From positions 1,507,193 to 1,571,192 of the forward strand of contig NZ_ALVU02000001.1 of the NCBI RefSeq assembly GCF_000332075.2: a DNA stretch of 64,000 nt, read 5' to 3'. The stretch is from Synechocystis sp. PCC 7509 (GTDB taxonomy: Bacteria > Cyanobacteriota > Cyanobacteriia > Cyanobacteriales > Chroococcidiopsidaceae). The notes below the pieces were generated by a model. That model searched no databases, had not been told where the DNA came from, and saw only the letters and a program-made list of their open reading frames with translations. The position numbers and the translations under genes are program-made. Below are positions 17,243 through 25,255 of the stretch, one piece after another; within the stretch, counting starts at the first letter, position 1; each line of letters opens with the position of its first letter.

Positions 17243-17551
17243 AATGCGATCGCACAGGCAGCAAAAGGAGAAAATGCGATCGCTGTTCAAATTCCCGCCC
17301 AAACAAACCTTGTATATGCAGCTATTTATGAGGGTGCAACAGCTTTATTACCAGACAGTTTAATGACAGTAGAAGCTTGGCAACAAACCTTAGAAACTTG
17401 GCAAACACCGTATCAATTAGTTAAAGCGGAAAATGGTTTAGGGGCAACAGTTGTAAGTGTTTTAGAGATTGCCGAATCTCAATGGCAACAAGGGAAATAT
17501 CCTAATTGGATAGATGCCGTACCTTTTTACGGTCAATCCCCTGTAAGCTGA
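17243..17551 (+). pseudogene. C-terminal remnant of tsaB
   Basis: An open frame of about 100 codons with no proper start runs from just after the cbiO stop. Its translation (LVYAAIYEG, then LMTVEAWQQTLETW, ending NWIDAVPFYGQSPV) resembles the C-terminal half of TsaB, the dimerisation subunit in t6A tRNA modification. The N-terminal half is absent, including the ASKH fold core. The preserved reading frame suggests a fairly recent truncation or selection on the fragment. An intact tsaB should exist elsewhere. Confidence 0.6.
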
Positions 17552-17568
17552 GTCTTGTTTCTGGGTCG

Positions 17569-18426
17569 TTAAGTGCGATCGCTTTGATTAATAGGTTGCT
17601 TATTTCCTGTCCTTTCAAGATGACACAGAAGAATTTGTTTGGAACTAAGTTTGACTTCAAATTCATCACCAGGCTTTAGCCCCATTATCTGAGTGTACTT
17701 GGCACTGATTGTAATTTGACCGCGTTTATCTACCCTACCGCGATACGGTGCTTGTATACCGAGATTTTTTCGACGAGACAAGAGAATTTGCTTAGAACTA
17801 AGTTTGACTTCAAATTCATCACCAGGCTTTAGCCTTATTGCCTGAGTATACCTGGCACTGATTATAATGTTACCGTGTTTATCCACCCTACCGCGATACG
17901 GTGCTTGCCGAGTGCGCTTTTCTCTTATTTTCTGATTTATCTCCACAGCCTTCATAGCAGAAGAATTACTAAATAGCCTTGGAAATTCTTGTTTTGATAA
18001 GTAAAAAAAGTTAATATTTTTTTGAACTAGAGATTCTACTTTTGAAGGATAAGAAGCTGATCTTACTGCTTCAATAATCTTTTGGATTAGAGATTTTGCT
18101 TTTGAAGGATTAGAAGCTGATTTTATTGCTTCAATAAAATTATTTTCTGATTGAATCGCCGCTATAGTTTCCTGCGATGATGTATCTTCGCTCGCAGCTA
18201 ATAATTTAATTGCTTTATCTAATAATATTGAACTATCCCAAAAAGTAGCAGAACTAGGCAGAATTAGCTGGACTGGTCTATCTAGCTCGTCAGTTGAACG
18301 TTGAAACAGTATTATGTTCTGATTTGGATGAGGAACTTGCTGCCATCCAATTTTTTGTGCATAAGATATAGTCTTTTCCAACAATAAGTTGTCAAAATGA
18401 GGAGTATCAGACAGTAATTTATCCAT
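17569..18426 (-). CDS. Unknown protein with two C-terminal AbrB-like DNA-binding domains
   Basis: The 285-residue protein has an N-terminal domain of about 100 residues I do not recognise. A middle part holds an internal duplication (SASNPSKAKSLIQKIIEA / SASYPSKVESLVQKNI). Two near-identical AbrB-type swapped-hairpin modules follow (RGRVDKHGNIIISARYTQ ... LKPGDEFEVKLSSKQILL, then again). These modules resemble cyanobacterial AbrB (cyAbrB) domains, which normally occur once per chain and dimerise; two in one chain could make a complete DNA-binding unit. The start is 2 bases after the DUF4365 gene stop, so the two form an operon. Confidence 0.72.
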   Translation of the reverse strand: MDKLLSDTPHFDNLLLEKTISYAQKIGWQQVPHPNQNIILFQRSTDELDRPVQLILPSSATFWDSSILLDKAIKLLAASEDTSSQETIAAIQSENNFIEAIKSASNPSKAKSLIQKIIEAVRSASYPSKVESLVQKNINFFYLSKQEFPRLFSNSSAMKAVEINQKIREKRTRQAPYRGRVDKHGNIIISARYTQAIRLKPGDEFEVKLSSKQILLSRRKNLGIQAPYRGRVDKRGQITISAKYTQIMGLKPGDEFEVKLSSKQILLCHLERTGNKQPINQSDRT

Positions 18427-18428
18427 AG

Positions 18429-18935
18429 CTAAAACTCTCCTGTTTTAACTTTATTGAGTAAGGCGATCGCTGATTCTGGTGTTAGCAGATTCTGTTGAGG
18501 GATATAAATCGTTTTCCCTACCTTATTTGATGTACGCAAGCCAGTGGGATAATACCAGTAGCATCCTCCTCCTATTGTGACTTTTGTTTCCACACACTCC
18601 AACCATTGCTCTCGGTTTTTGGGTAAAGTTAAAAGAATTAGAATACAAGGTACAGCACCGTTTGCGCCCATCTGAATTAGATCGTTGTAGGTTTTTGCTT
18701 CTAGGTTATAGATAATTTTATCTTCTTTTTGTTGCCACTGGATTGATGCCTTGAGTTGATAGTGCAATGAAAAACCTGACTGGCAATGTCTTCCATTAAT
18801 AATACTAACCTCACTAAAAGTACCGTCAATACCATAATCAAATTCGGTTCTTGATATGATTAAGCCAGACTTTGCGGCAATTGCTTGGACGCAAGCACGA
18901 CTCAATCCTTCTTCAATGTGCTGCTCTGTGATCAC
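18429..18935 (-). CDS. DUF4365 domain protein, PD-(D/E)xK nuclease-like
   Basis: A 168-residue protein opening with EEGLSRACVQAIAAKSGL, typical of DUF4365. It is followed by FDYGIDGTF, where Asp residues fit the first catalytic position, and HYQLKAS, which gives the Q-x-K of the nuclease core. DUF4365 domains are predicted restriction-type nucleases and often occur in defence-related settings. It is read first in a two-gene unit with the double-AbrB protein, which may regulate it or act as an antidote. Confidence 0.75.
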   Translation of the reverse strand: MITEQHIEEGLSRACVQAIAAKSGLIISRTEFDYGIDGTFSEVSIINGRHCQSGFSLHYQLKASIQWQQKEDKIIYNLEAKTYNDLIQMGANGAVPCILILLTLPKNREQWLECVETKVTIGGGCYWYYPTGLRTSNKVGKTIYIPQQNLLTPESAIALLNKVKTGEF

Positions 18936-19164
18936 TATTGATTAAATTTTGCTCTAAGTGACTTGACTGAATTAGAGCATTATCAACTATAAAATGCTTA
19001 TTGCTATACTTACGCCATCACGAAAGCGTAATCTTTGTAAGTTTCGGTGCGATCGCAAATGCTAATAACGCCTTTGAAGCTTGCGATATAATTTACTGTT
19101 TCTCTCCACCGATCGCACCTATCAGTAAAGTAAAATTATCTCCCACCCTGCCTTTACTAACCCC

Positions 19165-20676
19165 ATGCTTTGCGACTACTTAGTACAGATTCTCACCGCC
19201 CGCGTTTATGATGTTGCCCAAGAAACGCCCTTAGAATACGCCCCCAACTTGTCAACGCGATTAAATAACAAACTTTTGCTGAAACGCGAAGATATGCAAT
19301 CTGTCTTCTCTTTCAAGCTGCGGGGTGCTTACAACAAAATGGTAGGACTCTCGCCCGATAAACTAGCCAAAGGAGTAATTGCCGCCTCTGCCGGAAATCA
19401 TGCCCAAGGAGTGGCTTTATCTGCCCGTCAGCTAGGAACTAAAGCTATTATTGTCATGCCCATAACTACGCCCCAAGTTAAGGTAGATGCGGTAAAAGCG
19501 CGGGGTGGCGAGGTTGTATTGCATGGCGATACTTATGACGATGCTTATAGTTATGCGCGTCAAATAGAAGCAGAAAGAGGTTTAACTTTTATTCATCCTT
19601 TTGATGACCCTGATGTAATTGCCGGACAAGGTACGATTGGGATGGAGATTTTGCGCCAGTACCAGCAGCCTATTCATGCGATTTTTGTGGCGATTGGTGG
19701 TGGTGGGTTAATTTCTGGGATTGCGGCGTATGTAAAAAGGTTGCGTCCAGAAATTAAGATTATTGGGGTTGAACCTGTAGATTCTGATGCAATGAATCAA
19801 TCGCTAAAAGCAGGTAAAAGGGTAAGGTTGTCTCAGGTTGGTTTATTTGCTGATGGGGTGGCGGTGCGGGAAGTTGGCGAAGAAACTTTTAGACTATGCC
19901 AGCAATACGTTGATGAGATTATTTTGGTTAATACTGATGCTACTTGTGCAGCAATTAAAGACGTATTTGAGGATACAAGGTCAATTTTAGAACCTGCGGG
20001 GGCATTGGCGATCGCTGGGGCGAAACTTTATGTTGAACGAGAGCAAATTGAAAACCAAACCCTAGTTGCGGTTGCTTGCGGTGCAAACATGAATTTTGAC
20101 AGACTCCGGTTTGTAGCCGAAAGAGCAGAATTAGGAGAACGTCGAGAGGCTATTTTCGCGGTGGCGATTCCTGAAGCGCGGGGAAGTCTGCGTAAGTTTT
20201 GTGAAGGTTTGGGAAGGCGCAACTTAACGGAATTTAGTTATCGGATTGCAGACGAAAAAGAAGCACATATTTTTGTAGGCGTACAAATTCAAAACCGCGC
20301 GGATGCTGCTTTGATGGTAGAAAACTTTGAAGCCCATGGATTCAAAACTATAGATTTAACTGATGATGAATTAACAAAATTGCATTTACGGCATATGGTA
20401 GGAGGGCGATCGCATTTAGCCGATAATGAATTAATATATCGCTTTGAGTTTCCCGAACGTCCCGGCGCATTAATGAAATTTGTGGGTTCTATGAGTCCCG
20501 ATTGGAATATTAGCTTATTTCACTACCGCAACAACGGCGCAGATTACGGGCGAATTGTTGTAGGCGTACAAGTTCCCCCCGATGAGATGCAACAATGGCA
20601 AGCATTTCTCGATAATTTGGGCTATCAGTATTGGGATGAGAATAACAACCTGGCATACAAGCTATTTTTAAGATAA
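19165..20676 (+). CDS. ilvA: Threonine ammonia-lyase, biosynthetic
   Basis: A 503-residue PLP enzyme that converts threonine to 2-oxobutanoate, the first step to isoleucine. The PLP lysine is Lys51 in SFKLRGAYNKM, and the phosphate loop is IGGGGLISG. Two ACT-like regulatory domains follow from about residue 325 (FAVAIPEARGSLRKFCEGL; YRFEFPERPGALMKFVGSM), where isoleucine inhibits and valine activates in relatives. Full length, with start at the ATG after an AT-rich gap. Confidence 0.96.
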   Translation: MLCDYLVQILTARVYDVAQETPLEYAPNLSTRLNNKLLLKREDMQSVFSFKLRGAYNKMVGLSPDKLAKGVIAASAGNHAQGVALSARQLGTKAIIVMPITTPQVKVDAVKARGGEVVLHGDTYDDAYSYARQIEAERGLTFIHPFDDPDVIAGQGTIGMEILRQYQQPIHAIFVAIGGGGLISGIAAYVKRLRPEIKIIGVEPVDSDAMNQSLKAGKRVRLSQVGLFADGVAVREVGEETFRLCQQYVDEIILVNTDATCAAIKDVFEDTRSILEPAGALAIAGAKLYVEREQIENQTLVAVACGANMNFDRLRFVAERAELGERREAIFAVAIPEARGSLRKFCEGLGRRNLTEFSYRIADEKEAHIFVGVQIQNRADAALMVENFEAHGFKTIDLTDDELTKLHLRHMVGGRSHLADNELIYRFEFPERPGALMKFVGSMSPDWNISLFHYRNNGADYGRIVVGVQVPPDEMQQWQAFLDNLGYQYWDENNNLAYKLFLR

Positions 20677-20714
20677 TAATTGTTTACCATCCTTCCCTTT
20701 CTCCCAATTACCCA

Positions 20715-21800
20715 TTACCACCCTTGCATTTCTACCAATTCTATGCAGAGATTATCAATCTTTTGCAAATTTGGACTATGAGGTAAAGTTGATTGTTGCA
20801 TAGCTTCATCCATTTGAGCGATTAAATCTTCTGCCATTTTCATGACTTCTTCGTAAGTATACGCGCCTTGCAAAATAGCTTTTAATTCGTCTACATCTCC
20901 GGCTACTTGGCGATTGACAATTACTTTACCTTGGCGCAATATTTCTAAACCACAACGCAACAATCTAATACAGTGCATTCCATGCTTTAAATCAAAACCC
21001 GATTGTTTTTCCATTTCTGCTCTTTTCGGATTTCTATTTTGCTGCCATGACAAATAAGCTTTCCACTCGCGCATTGCTCCTTGATACTTCTGGCTTTTTT
21101 GTAATAGGCGAATAAAATCAGCGCGACTATTAGTTAATTTTTGCGTATATGCTAAAGTTTCATCGGGCAAAGTATGCTGTTTTAACATACCTTTAAAATC
21201 AATATCCGCCGTGAGTAATTGATATAATTCTTCGGCTTCTTCTAAAAATTCAATTCGTCCTCTAACTAAGTTATACAAATATTCTAAAAAAGCATTTAAT
21301 TCGTCTTTAGTTAATGGATCTTCTAGGATGCCAAAATCTGCGGGTAAAGGCTTATTTTCTGGTGGATGTAACAACCATTTACGATGAGTTTCTATTTTTT
21401 TGATTTGAGCAAAAGCATAGCCAGAATAAGTATGTTTAACCTTTTTGCTGAGAAATAATTGTCTATGTTCAATTAAATATTCTCCTACTTCTGTAAGAAA
21501 AGGATAATTATCTAACCATAGCAATTCTAATACATTAGGATTTGCCGCCGCTAGTAATTGAACAACTTTTTTTAACTCGTAAATAACCGTATCTTCATTA
21601 CCATCTATAAACGGAAATATTCCTTCTTCATTCCAACCGCTATCTTTTTGTTCTATAGAATTAAATCCTAAATAGTATTCTTTTGGCGCAATAAACACGC
21701 CACGATAATCATAATCTGATTTAGGATGATTCAATCCGTAAGCATGACTACCAGCTAAACCCACAAAAATAGCTCTTTCTTCAACCTCTTTTCTTTTCAT
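20715..21800 (-). CDS. Nucleotidyltransferase-domain protein (DNA polymerase beta superfamily)
   Basis: The 361-residue protein begins with the superfamily motif GLAGSHAYGLNHPKSDYDYRG, where G-S-x-Y and the D-Y-D metal-binding pair are intact. The C-terminal two thirds are helical and unassigned. Stand-alone nucleotidyltransferases of this size occur as phage-related enzymes and in bacterial accessory DNA; the target here is unknown. It converges with ilvA and lies at the border of the accessory island. Confidence 0.78.
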   Translation of the reverse strand: MKRKEVEERAIFVGLAGSHAYGLNHPKSDYDYRGVFIAPKEYYLGFNSIEQKDSGWNEEGIFPFIDGNEDTVIYELKKVVQLLAAANPNVLELLWLDNYPFLTEVGEYLIEHRQLFLSKKVKHTYSGYAFAQIKKIETHRKWLLHPPENKPLPADFGILEDPLTKDELNAFLEYLYNLVRGRIEFLEEAEELYQLLTADIDFKGMLKQHTLPDETLAYTQKLTNSRADFIRLLQKSQKYQGAMREWKAYLSWQQNRNPKRAEMEKQSGFDLKHGMHCIRLLRCGLEILRQGKVIVNRQVAGDVDELKAILQGAYTYEEVMKMAEDLIAQMDEAMQQSTLPHSPNLQKIDNLCIELVEMQGW

Positions 21801-21887
21801 TTTTTTGCGTCTAAAACTTTAGATGCGCGATCGCACTATCAAGTTATCTTAAACAATATGCGCTTGCTATATGGAAAAGCGATCGCA

Positions 21888-22691
21888 TTACCCTAGCCAA
21901 GTTTCCAAATCTGTAATACTGGTAAAATCTAATAAAGATTCCCCCAAAGCCTCTAATCTTTCCAGACTTAGATTACTCACTTTTGCCGTTATTTCTAGCG
22001 ATAAACTACCCAACTTCCGGGTAAGCAATTTGAAAACTAATGTTTTTTCTCCATCGGTGCGACCTTCGCGTAAAATAGATTGATACATGGTAGACTCGCG
22101 CATCGCCGGACTCCTCATTAATTGTCGGATTGTCTGCTCCTCTAATTCTAACCCTGCTAAGATGCTTGTAGCTGCTACTAAATTACTCTGTTCTCTAGAA
22201 TCAGCAATTCGCTCTAGTTGATTTACCACTTGCGCTAACACGCTTTCCTTATCTGCTGCGCTGCTTAATACTGCATAAGGTAATAATCCTGGGGTTCTCA
22301 AAAACACCTCTACTGGTTCTTCCCATAACCGAATTGTGCGAAACTGATGAGTCATTACAGGCGTTACATATCGTTCTTGTCTAACTAAGTTTGAATTTGT
22401 CTTTTTTAAATAAATGACTACTTGTTGAATAGTTTGTTGGGGAAACTTACGTTTTAGACGCAAGTAATAATCCGCCATCCGAAAGGGCATTGTTTCATCG
22501 CCAAAAGTTTGAAACTCTGTGTGCAGGATAACGGTACTCGATTGCAGTAACATTACTGAATCGGCTCTAATGGGTTCTACATTTAGTTCGGTAGGATTAA
22601 TGGTAGTTAGACTAATTGCGTCACCTAATAACCAAGCTGCAAAATCATTAGAATACTGTTCGATCAGAAACTTTGAGATATTATCTATCAC
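21888..22691 (-). CDS. Rpn-family (DUF4351-ended) recombination-promoting nuclease-like protein
   Basis: A 267-residue protein with a PD-(D/E)xK-type core near the N-terminus (SVMLLQSSTVILHTEFQTF, where E and Q fit the active site). A helical part follows, and a C-terminal DUF4351-like segment (LLTRKLGSLSLEITAKVSNLSLERLEALGESLLD). Such proteins are abundant in cyanobacteria and relate to the RpnA-type nucleases that raise RecA-independent recombination. It could be mobile-element derived. Alone on its strand between the nucleotidyltransferase and the higBA repeats. Confidence 0.8.
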   Translation of the reverse strand: MIDNISKFLIEQYSNDFAAWLLGDAISLTTINPTELNVEPIRADSVMLLQSSTVILHTEFQTFGDETMPFRMADYYLRLKRKFPQQTIQQVVIYLKKTNSNLVRQERYVTPVMTHQFRTIRLWEEPVEVFLRTPGLLPYAVLSSAADKESVLAQVVNQLERIADSREQSNLVAATSILAGLELEEQTIRQLMRSPAMRESTMYQSILREGRTDGEKTLVFKLLTRKLGSLSLEITAKVSNLSLERLEALGESLLDFTSITDLETWLG

Positions 22692-22714
22692 TGGTAGATC
22701 ATTAGATGTAACTT

Positions 22715-22848
22715 AAAGCGATCGCATTTAAGACTGATGTAAAATCAATCTATTACCATCAGGATCGCACGCATAAATTTCTTTACCGTGAGAAGCTATA
22801 ACAATCTCCCCCGTTGGTGGGTAGCCTATATTAGTTAAATGCGCGATC
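22715..22848 (-). repeat. Left copy of the 134-bp direct repeat (displaced VOC 3' end)
   Basis: This stretch matches 23561-23694 at all but two of 134 positions, and both differences are synonymous when read as VOC coding sequence. It encodes the last 40 or so residues of the VOC protein, ending DPDGNRLILHQS and a stop. The reading frame that enters it from higBA is accidental. The two copies flank the higBA cassette exactly. Confidence 0.92.
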
Positions 22849-22849
22849 T

Positions 22850-23155
22850 CTACTTTTTCATTAACGGTTTGATGTTTTCTAACGCATCTGCTTCCTTCTG
22901 TTGTGCATGATATAAATCCCATCGCAGTTGAAGATTTAACCAGAAGTCAGGGGACATTTGAAAAAACTTAGCTAAACGTAGCGCAGTTCTAGGCGTAATT
23001 CCTCGGCGACCATTAATAATTTCATTAATTCGTTGGTAAGGAACTCTAAGCTCTTGAGCGAGAGTAACTTGAGTTATATTCATCGGCTCTAAAAACTCCG
23101 CTTTCAACATTTCTCCGGGATGCGTCGGAACTCTATGGGTAGGAATACGAATCAT
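22850..23155 (-). CDS. higA: HigA-type antitoxin (XRE family)
   Basis: A 101-residue protein beginning with the VAPI/HigA pattern (THPGEMLKAEFLEPMNITQVTLAQEL), with a helix-turn-helix (VPYQRINEIINGRRGITPRTALRLAKFF) and the C-terminal DLYHAQQ segment. It neutralises HigB and represses the operon. It lies 25 bases after higB, the usual toxin-first order. Its stop is beside the displaced VOC repeat. Confidence 0.92.
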   Translation of the reverse strand: MIRIPTHRVPTHPGEMLKAEFLEPMNITQVTLAQELRVPYQRINEIINGRRGITPRTALRLAKFFQMSPDFWLNLQLRWDLYHAQQKEADALENIKPLMKK

Positions 23156-23180
23156 CTGGGTTTCCTATAAGTGGATGTGT

Positions 23181-23474
23181 TTAGTGATAATCAACAATTT
23201 CAACATCTTCTGCGCCGTTTTGTGTCCAAATAAAGCAGATACGATATTGGTCATTAATCCGAATGCTGTATTGACCTTGGCGATCGCCCTCTAATGCTTC
23301 CAATCTATTTCCTGGTGGAACGCGAAGCTCATTTATTTCAACGGCGGAGTCGATTTGATCTAACTTTCTAAATGCAACGCTGTATAGGGTTTGAGGACAG
23401 GTTTTACGTGCAGACTTTGTATTTTCGCCATTAAAAATATCCTCCGTGCCTACATTTTTAAATGACACTATCAT
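23181..23474 (-). CDS. higB: HigB-type toxin (RelE superfamily)
   Basis: A 97-residue protein with the HigB core: LRVPPGNRLEALEGDRQGQYSIRINDQYRICFIW, ending DVEIVDYH. Family members are ribosome-dependent mRNA endonucleases, and the Arg/Tyr/His residues at the end are consistent with an active protein. It is the first gene of a two-gene unit with higA. The whole cassette (about 22849-23560) is bounded by two copies of the VOC 3' end. Confidence 0.92.
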   Translation of the reverse strand: MIVSFKNVGTEDIFNGENTKSARKTCPQTLYSVAFRKLDQIDSAVEINELRVPPGNRLEALEGDRQGQYSIRINDQYRICFIWTQNGAEDVEIVDYH

Positions 23475-23560
23475 ACTAACACTCTATCACGGTTATCATG
23501 CTATTATGTAATCATGTCTCTAGCTGTATCTGGCATTCCAATATTTCTCAATACTGCGGA

Positions 23561-23694
23561 AAAGCGATCGCATTTAAGACTGATGTAAAATCAATCTATT
23601 CCCATCAGGATCGCACGCATAAATTTCTTTACCGTGAGAAGCTATAACAATCTCCCCCGTTGGTGGGTAGCCTATATTAGTTAGATGCGCGATC
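23561..23694 (-). repeat. Right copy of the 134-bp direct repeat, inside the VOC gene
   Basis: This copy is the actual 3' end of the VOC gene plus 13 bases downstream, including an AAAGCGATCGCATTTAAG tail that is also present in the left copy. Differences from the left copy are A/C at the GGT/GGG glycine codon and A/G at a leucine codon. Confidence 0.92.
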
Positions 23695-23942
23695 ACACTT
23701 TCCAAATCTTTCACCTCTAAACACAAGCTCATCCTACTACTTTGACTACTCGCAAACTCAGATTCTTTGCTTTGCTGCGGCTGAAAAATACCCAAGCGCA
23801 AGCCAGAGATTTCAAACTCAGCATACACATTTTCTCGATAAATCTGCGGTTCTTGTTGCCATAACTCTGTATAAAACAACACGAGCTTATCTAAGTTGCT
23901 AGTTGCCAAAGTTACAAAAGCAGCAGTGTAATTAGATAACAT
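23574..23942 (-). CDS. VOC-family (glyoxalase-like) protein
   Basis: From the ATG at 23942 the product has 122 residues: MLSNYTAAFVTLATSNLDKL, then VLFYTELW, EFEISGLRLGIFQP, SLCLEVKDLESV and CDPDGNRLILHQ, a complete single VOC module. The longer upstream reading frame adds 51 residues that run into an IS end and are not credible. The Glu in SLCLEV and the DPDGN loop fit the family. Substrate unknown. Its 3' end is duplicated downstream beyond higBA. Confidence 0.85.
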   Translation of the reverse strand: MLSNYTAAFVTLATSNLDKLVLFYTELWQQEPQIYRENVYAEFEISGLRLGIFQPQQSKESEFASSQSSRMSLCLEVKDLESVIAHLTNIGYPPTGEIVIASHGKEIYACDPDGNRLILHQS

Positions 23943-23970
23943 TAGGTTCAACCTGTCTATAGGTAAGTGC

Positions 23971-24077
23971 TTATAAAGTAACGTGAGTTCGACAGAATTA
24001 AAAAATAGCAGGAAGTAGTACAGGTAAGCCTTTTGGCTAAATTTCAATAGACGGTTTTTTCGGCAAATAGTATAAGA
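23971..24077. mobile_element. Solo end of an IS also present at 45014-45814
   Basis: TTATAAAGTAACGTGAGTTC and the following hundred bases match the reverse complement of 45708-45820 closely, including GACAGAATTAAAAAATAGCAGGAA, GGTAAGCCTTTTGG and TTTTTTCGGCAAATAGTATA. No other end and no transposase are seen here, so only one terminus remains. It sits just upstream of the VOC gene and could serve as promoter DNA. Confidence 0.8.
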
Positions 24078-24101
24078 TGCTAAACCTACCATCAAAATTA
24101 T

Positions 24102-24551
24102 TTAAACATTTAGCGGATATACTTTTTCTGTCTTTAAAGCATTGCTTGCATAGCTCAAACAAGCTTTTATATCTTCTTGTGTTATTCCTAGATGATTTTT
24201 TAGTATGTCTGCTTCTAACCATCCTTGAGCTAAAAGCTCGACAATAAATTCTATGGACAGACGAATACCTTTAATTACTGACTTTCCTGCCAATATCTCT
24301 GGATTAATAATAATGCGGTCTTGCCAATCCATGTTATCTACCTTACCTTTCATTGCGACCCCAATCCGATAATCACCTACACGAATCTTATATTTATCTA
24401 TATAACCAGTCATTTTTTCAATATATCCTAGTGCAAAAGGATTTTCTGACTCTAGTTCGGCAAATACAATAGGTTCGACACGGGTTTGAATTTCTAATGG
24501 TAAAGTAGCCAAATCTTTTAAAAATCGCTTAGTATATTCAACTTTCCACAT
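24102..24551 (-). CDS. RelE-type toxin domain fused to a DUF433 domain
   Basis: Residues 1-70 of 149 (MWKVEYTKRFLKDLATLPLE ... YIDKYKIRVGDYRIGVAM) form a RelE/ParE fold but stop before the final strand that normally holds catalytic residues. From residue 74 (MDWQDRIIINPEILAGKSVIKGIRLS) it is a whole DUF433 domain, which has a winged-helix fold and acts as antitoxin-like partner of PIN/Mut7-C proteins. The joint looks like a deletion that fused two neighbouring genes. Toxicity is probably lost, but this is untested. Overlaps its antitoxin gene by 14 bases. Confidence 0.75.
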   Translation of the reverse strand: MWKVEYTKRFLKDLATLPLEIQTRVEPIVFAELESENPFALGYIEKMTGYIDKYKIRVGDYRIGVAMKGKVDNMDWQDRIIINPEILAGKSVIKGIRLSIEFIVELLAQGWLEADILKNHLGITQEDIKACLSYASNALKTEKVYPLNV

Positions 24552-24750
24552 TACTATCCTTTAGCAATTGATAAAACTTTAAAGCTTCATTTTTAGCAAG
24601 TTGTTCCTCGTTATGAGTTTCATCCATTAGTTTTACTAAACCATAATTTTCGAGAATTTCCTCAATTTGCTCAAACTCAGCAATGGGAATTTGTACAGCT
24701 ATAGGTTGCTGCTGTTCGTTTAAAACATAATTTTTGTGAATTTCAAGCAT
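24538..24750 (-). CDS. RelB/Phd-like antitoxin
   Basis: A 70-residue protein with an N-terminal strand-rich part (YVLNEQQQPIAVQIPIAEFEQIEEILENYG) like Phd/YefM-type antitoxins and an acidic helical tail that would wrap a toxin. The stop overlaps the start of the RelE-DUF433 gene by 14 bases, standard for antitoxin-toxin pairs. Confidence 0.78.
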   Translation of the reverse strand: MLEIHKNYVLNEQQQPIAVQIPIAEFEQIEEILENYGLVKLMDETHNEEQLAKNEALKFYQLLKDSNVES

Positions 24751-24891
24751 TGTATTACTTGTCTAATGGTTGACTATAGTAGTTTATCAATAATTAAGCG
24801 ATCGCACTTTTAGATAAGGATGCGATCGCTGTGAAGTTTTTTATTTTAGAGTATCGTTATAGTCACTTAGTATTCTAAATAACCAATAAAT

Positions 24892-25224
24892 TCAATAACA
24901 GTCGCCTTCAAAGTCGTAGGTTGGCAAGTCAGTTTCAAATTCTGACATTTGCTGTTGATATAGAAGTAAATATTCATGTACTGAATCAGTTGTGACTTGC
25001 AACCATGTAGTAGCACCCTCAAAAGAGTTTCTTACTACTTCCATTCGTTCTTGAATATTTCTTAGATCGTATGTTTTCTGCTTTAGTAATGTTAGATTAC
25101 CTTGTTTATCTAGAGGATAGCGAAATGTTATACCTCCAGGATCTAATCGATGAATATCTAATATAGTTTCGCATATACTTTCTTTAAAGCCAACTTCACT
25201 TATTAATCGTAATTTTTCAGTCAA
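24892..25224 (-). CDS. Unknown protein, probably the C-terminal part of a broken gene
   Basis: A 110-residue frame (TFRYPLDKQGNLTLLKQKTYDLRNIQERMEVV ... TTDSVHEYLLLYQQQMSEF). The FRYP-x-D-K-x-G segment commonly follows a helical domain starting like the product of the next upstream gene. I therefore think the two were one gene, with a central part lost. It could still be translated. Function unknown. Confidence 0.45.
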   Translation of the reverse strand: MTEKLRLISEVGFKESICETILDIHRLDPGGITFRYPLDKQGNLTLLKQKTYDLRNIQERMEVVRNSFEGATTWLQVTTDSVHEYLLLYQQQMSEFETDLPTYDFEGDCY

Positions 25225-25255
25225 GTATTTTAATACCGTTTTTAAACAGTGGGTG

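Noticed and set aside
19001-19183. 60-residue frame before ilvA
   Set aside because: It overlaps the ilvA start, lacks a ribosome site and has no recognisable pattern.
22728-22922. A 64-residue reading frame that runs from higA sequence into the VOC end
   Set aside because: It is made by the junction of higA DNA (other frame) with the displaced VOC 3' end; no independent start or family.
23943-24095. N-terminal extension of 51 residues on the VOC protein
   Set aside because: It reads through an IS terminus, and the shorter start at 23942 gives a normal VOC beginning.
24037-24222. 61-residue frame between the VOC and RelE-DUF433 genes
   Set aside because: It lies within the DUF433 coding part and the IS end, in another frame; no support.
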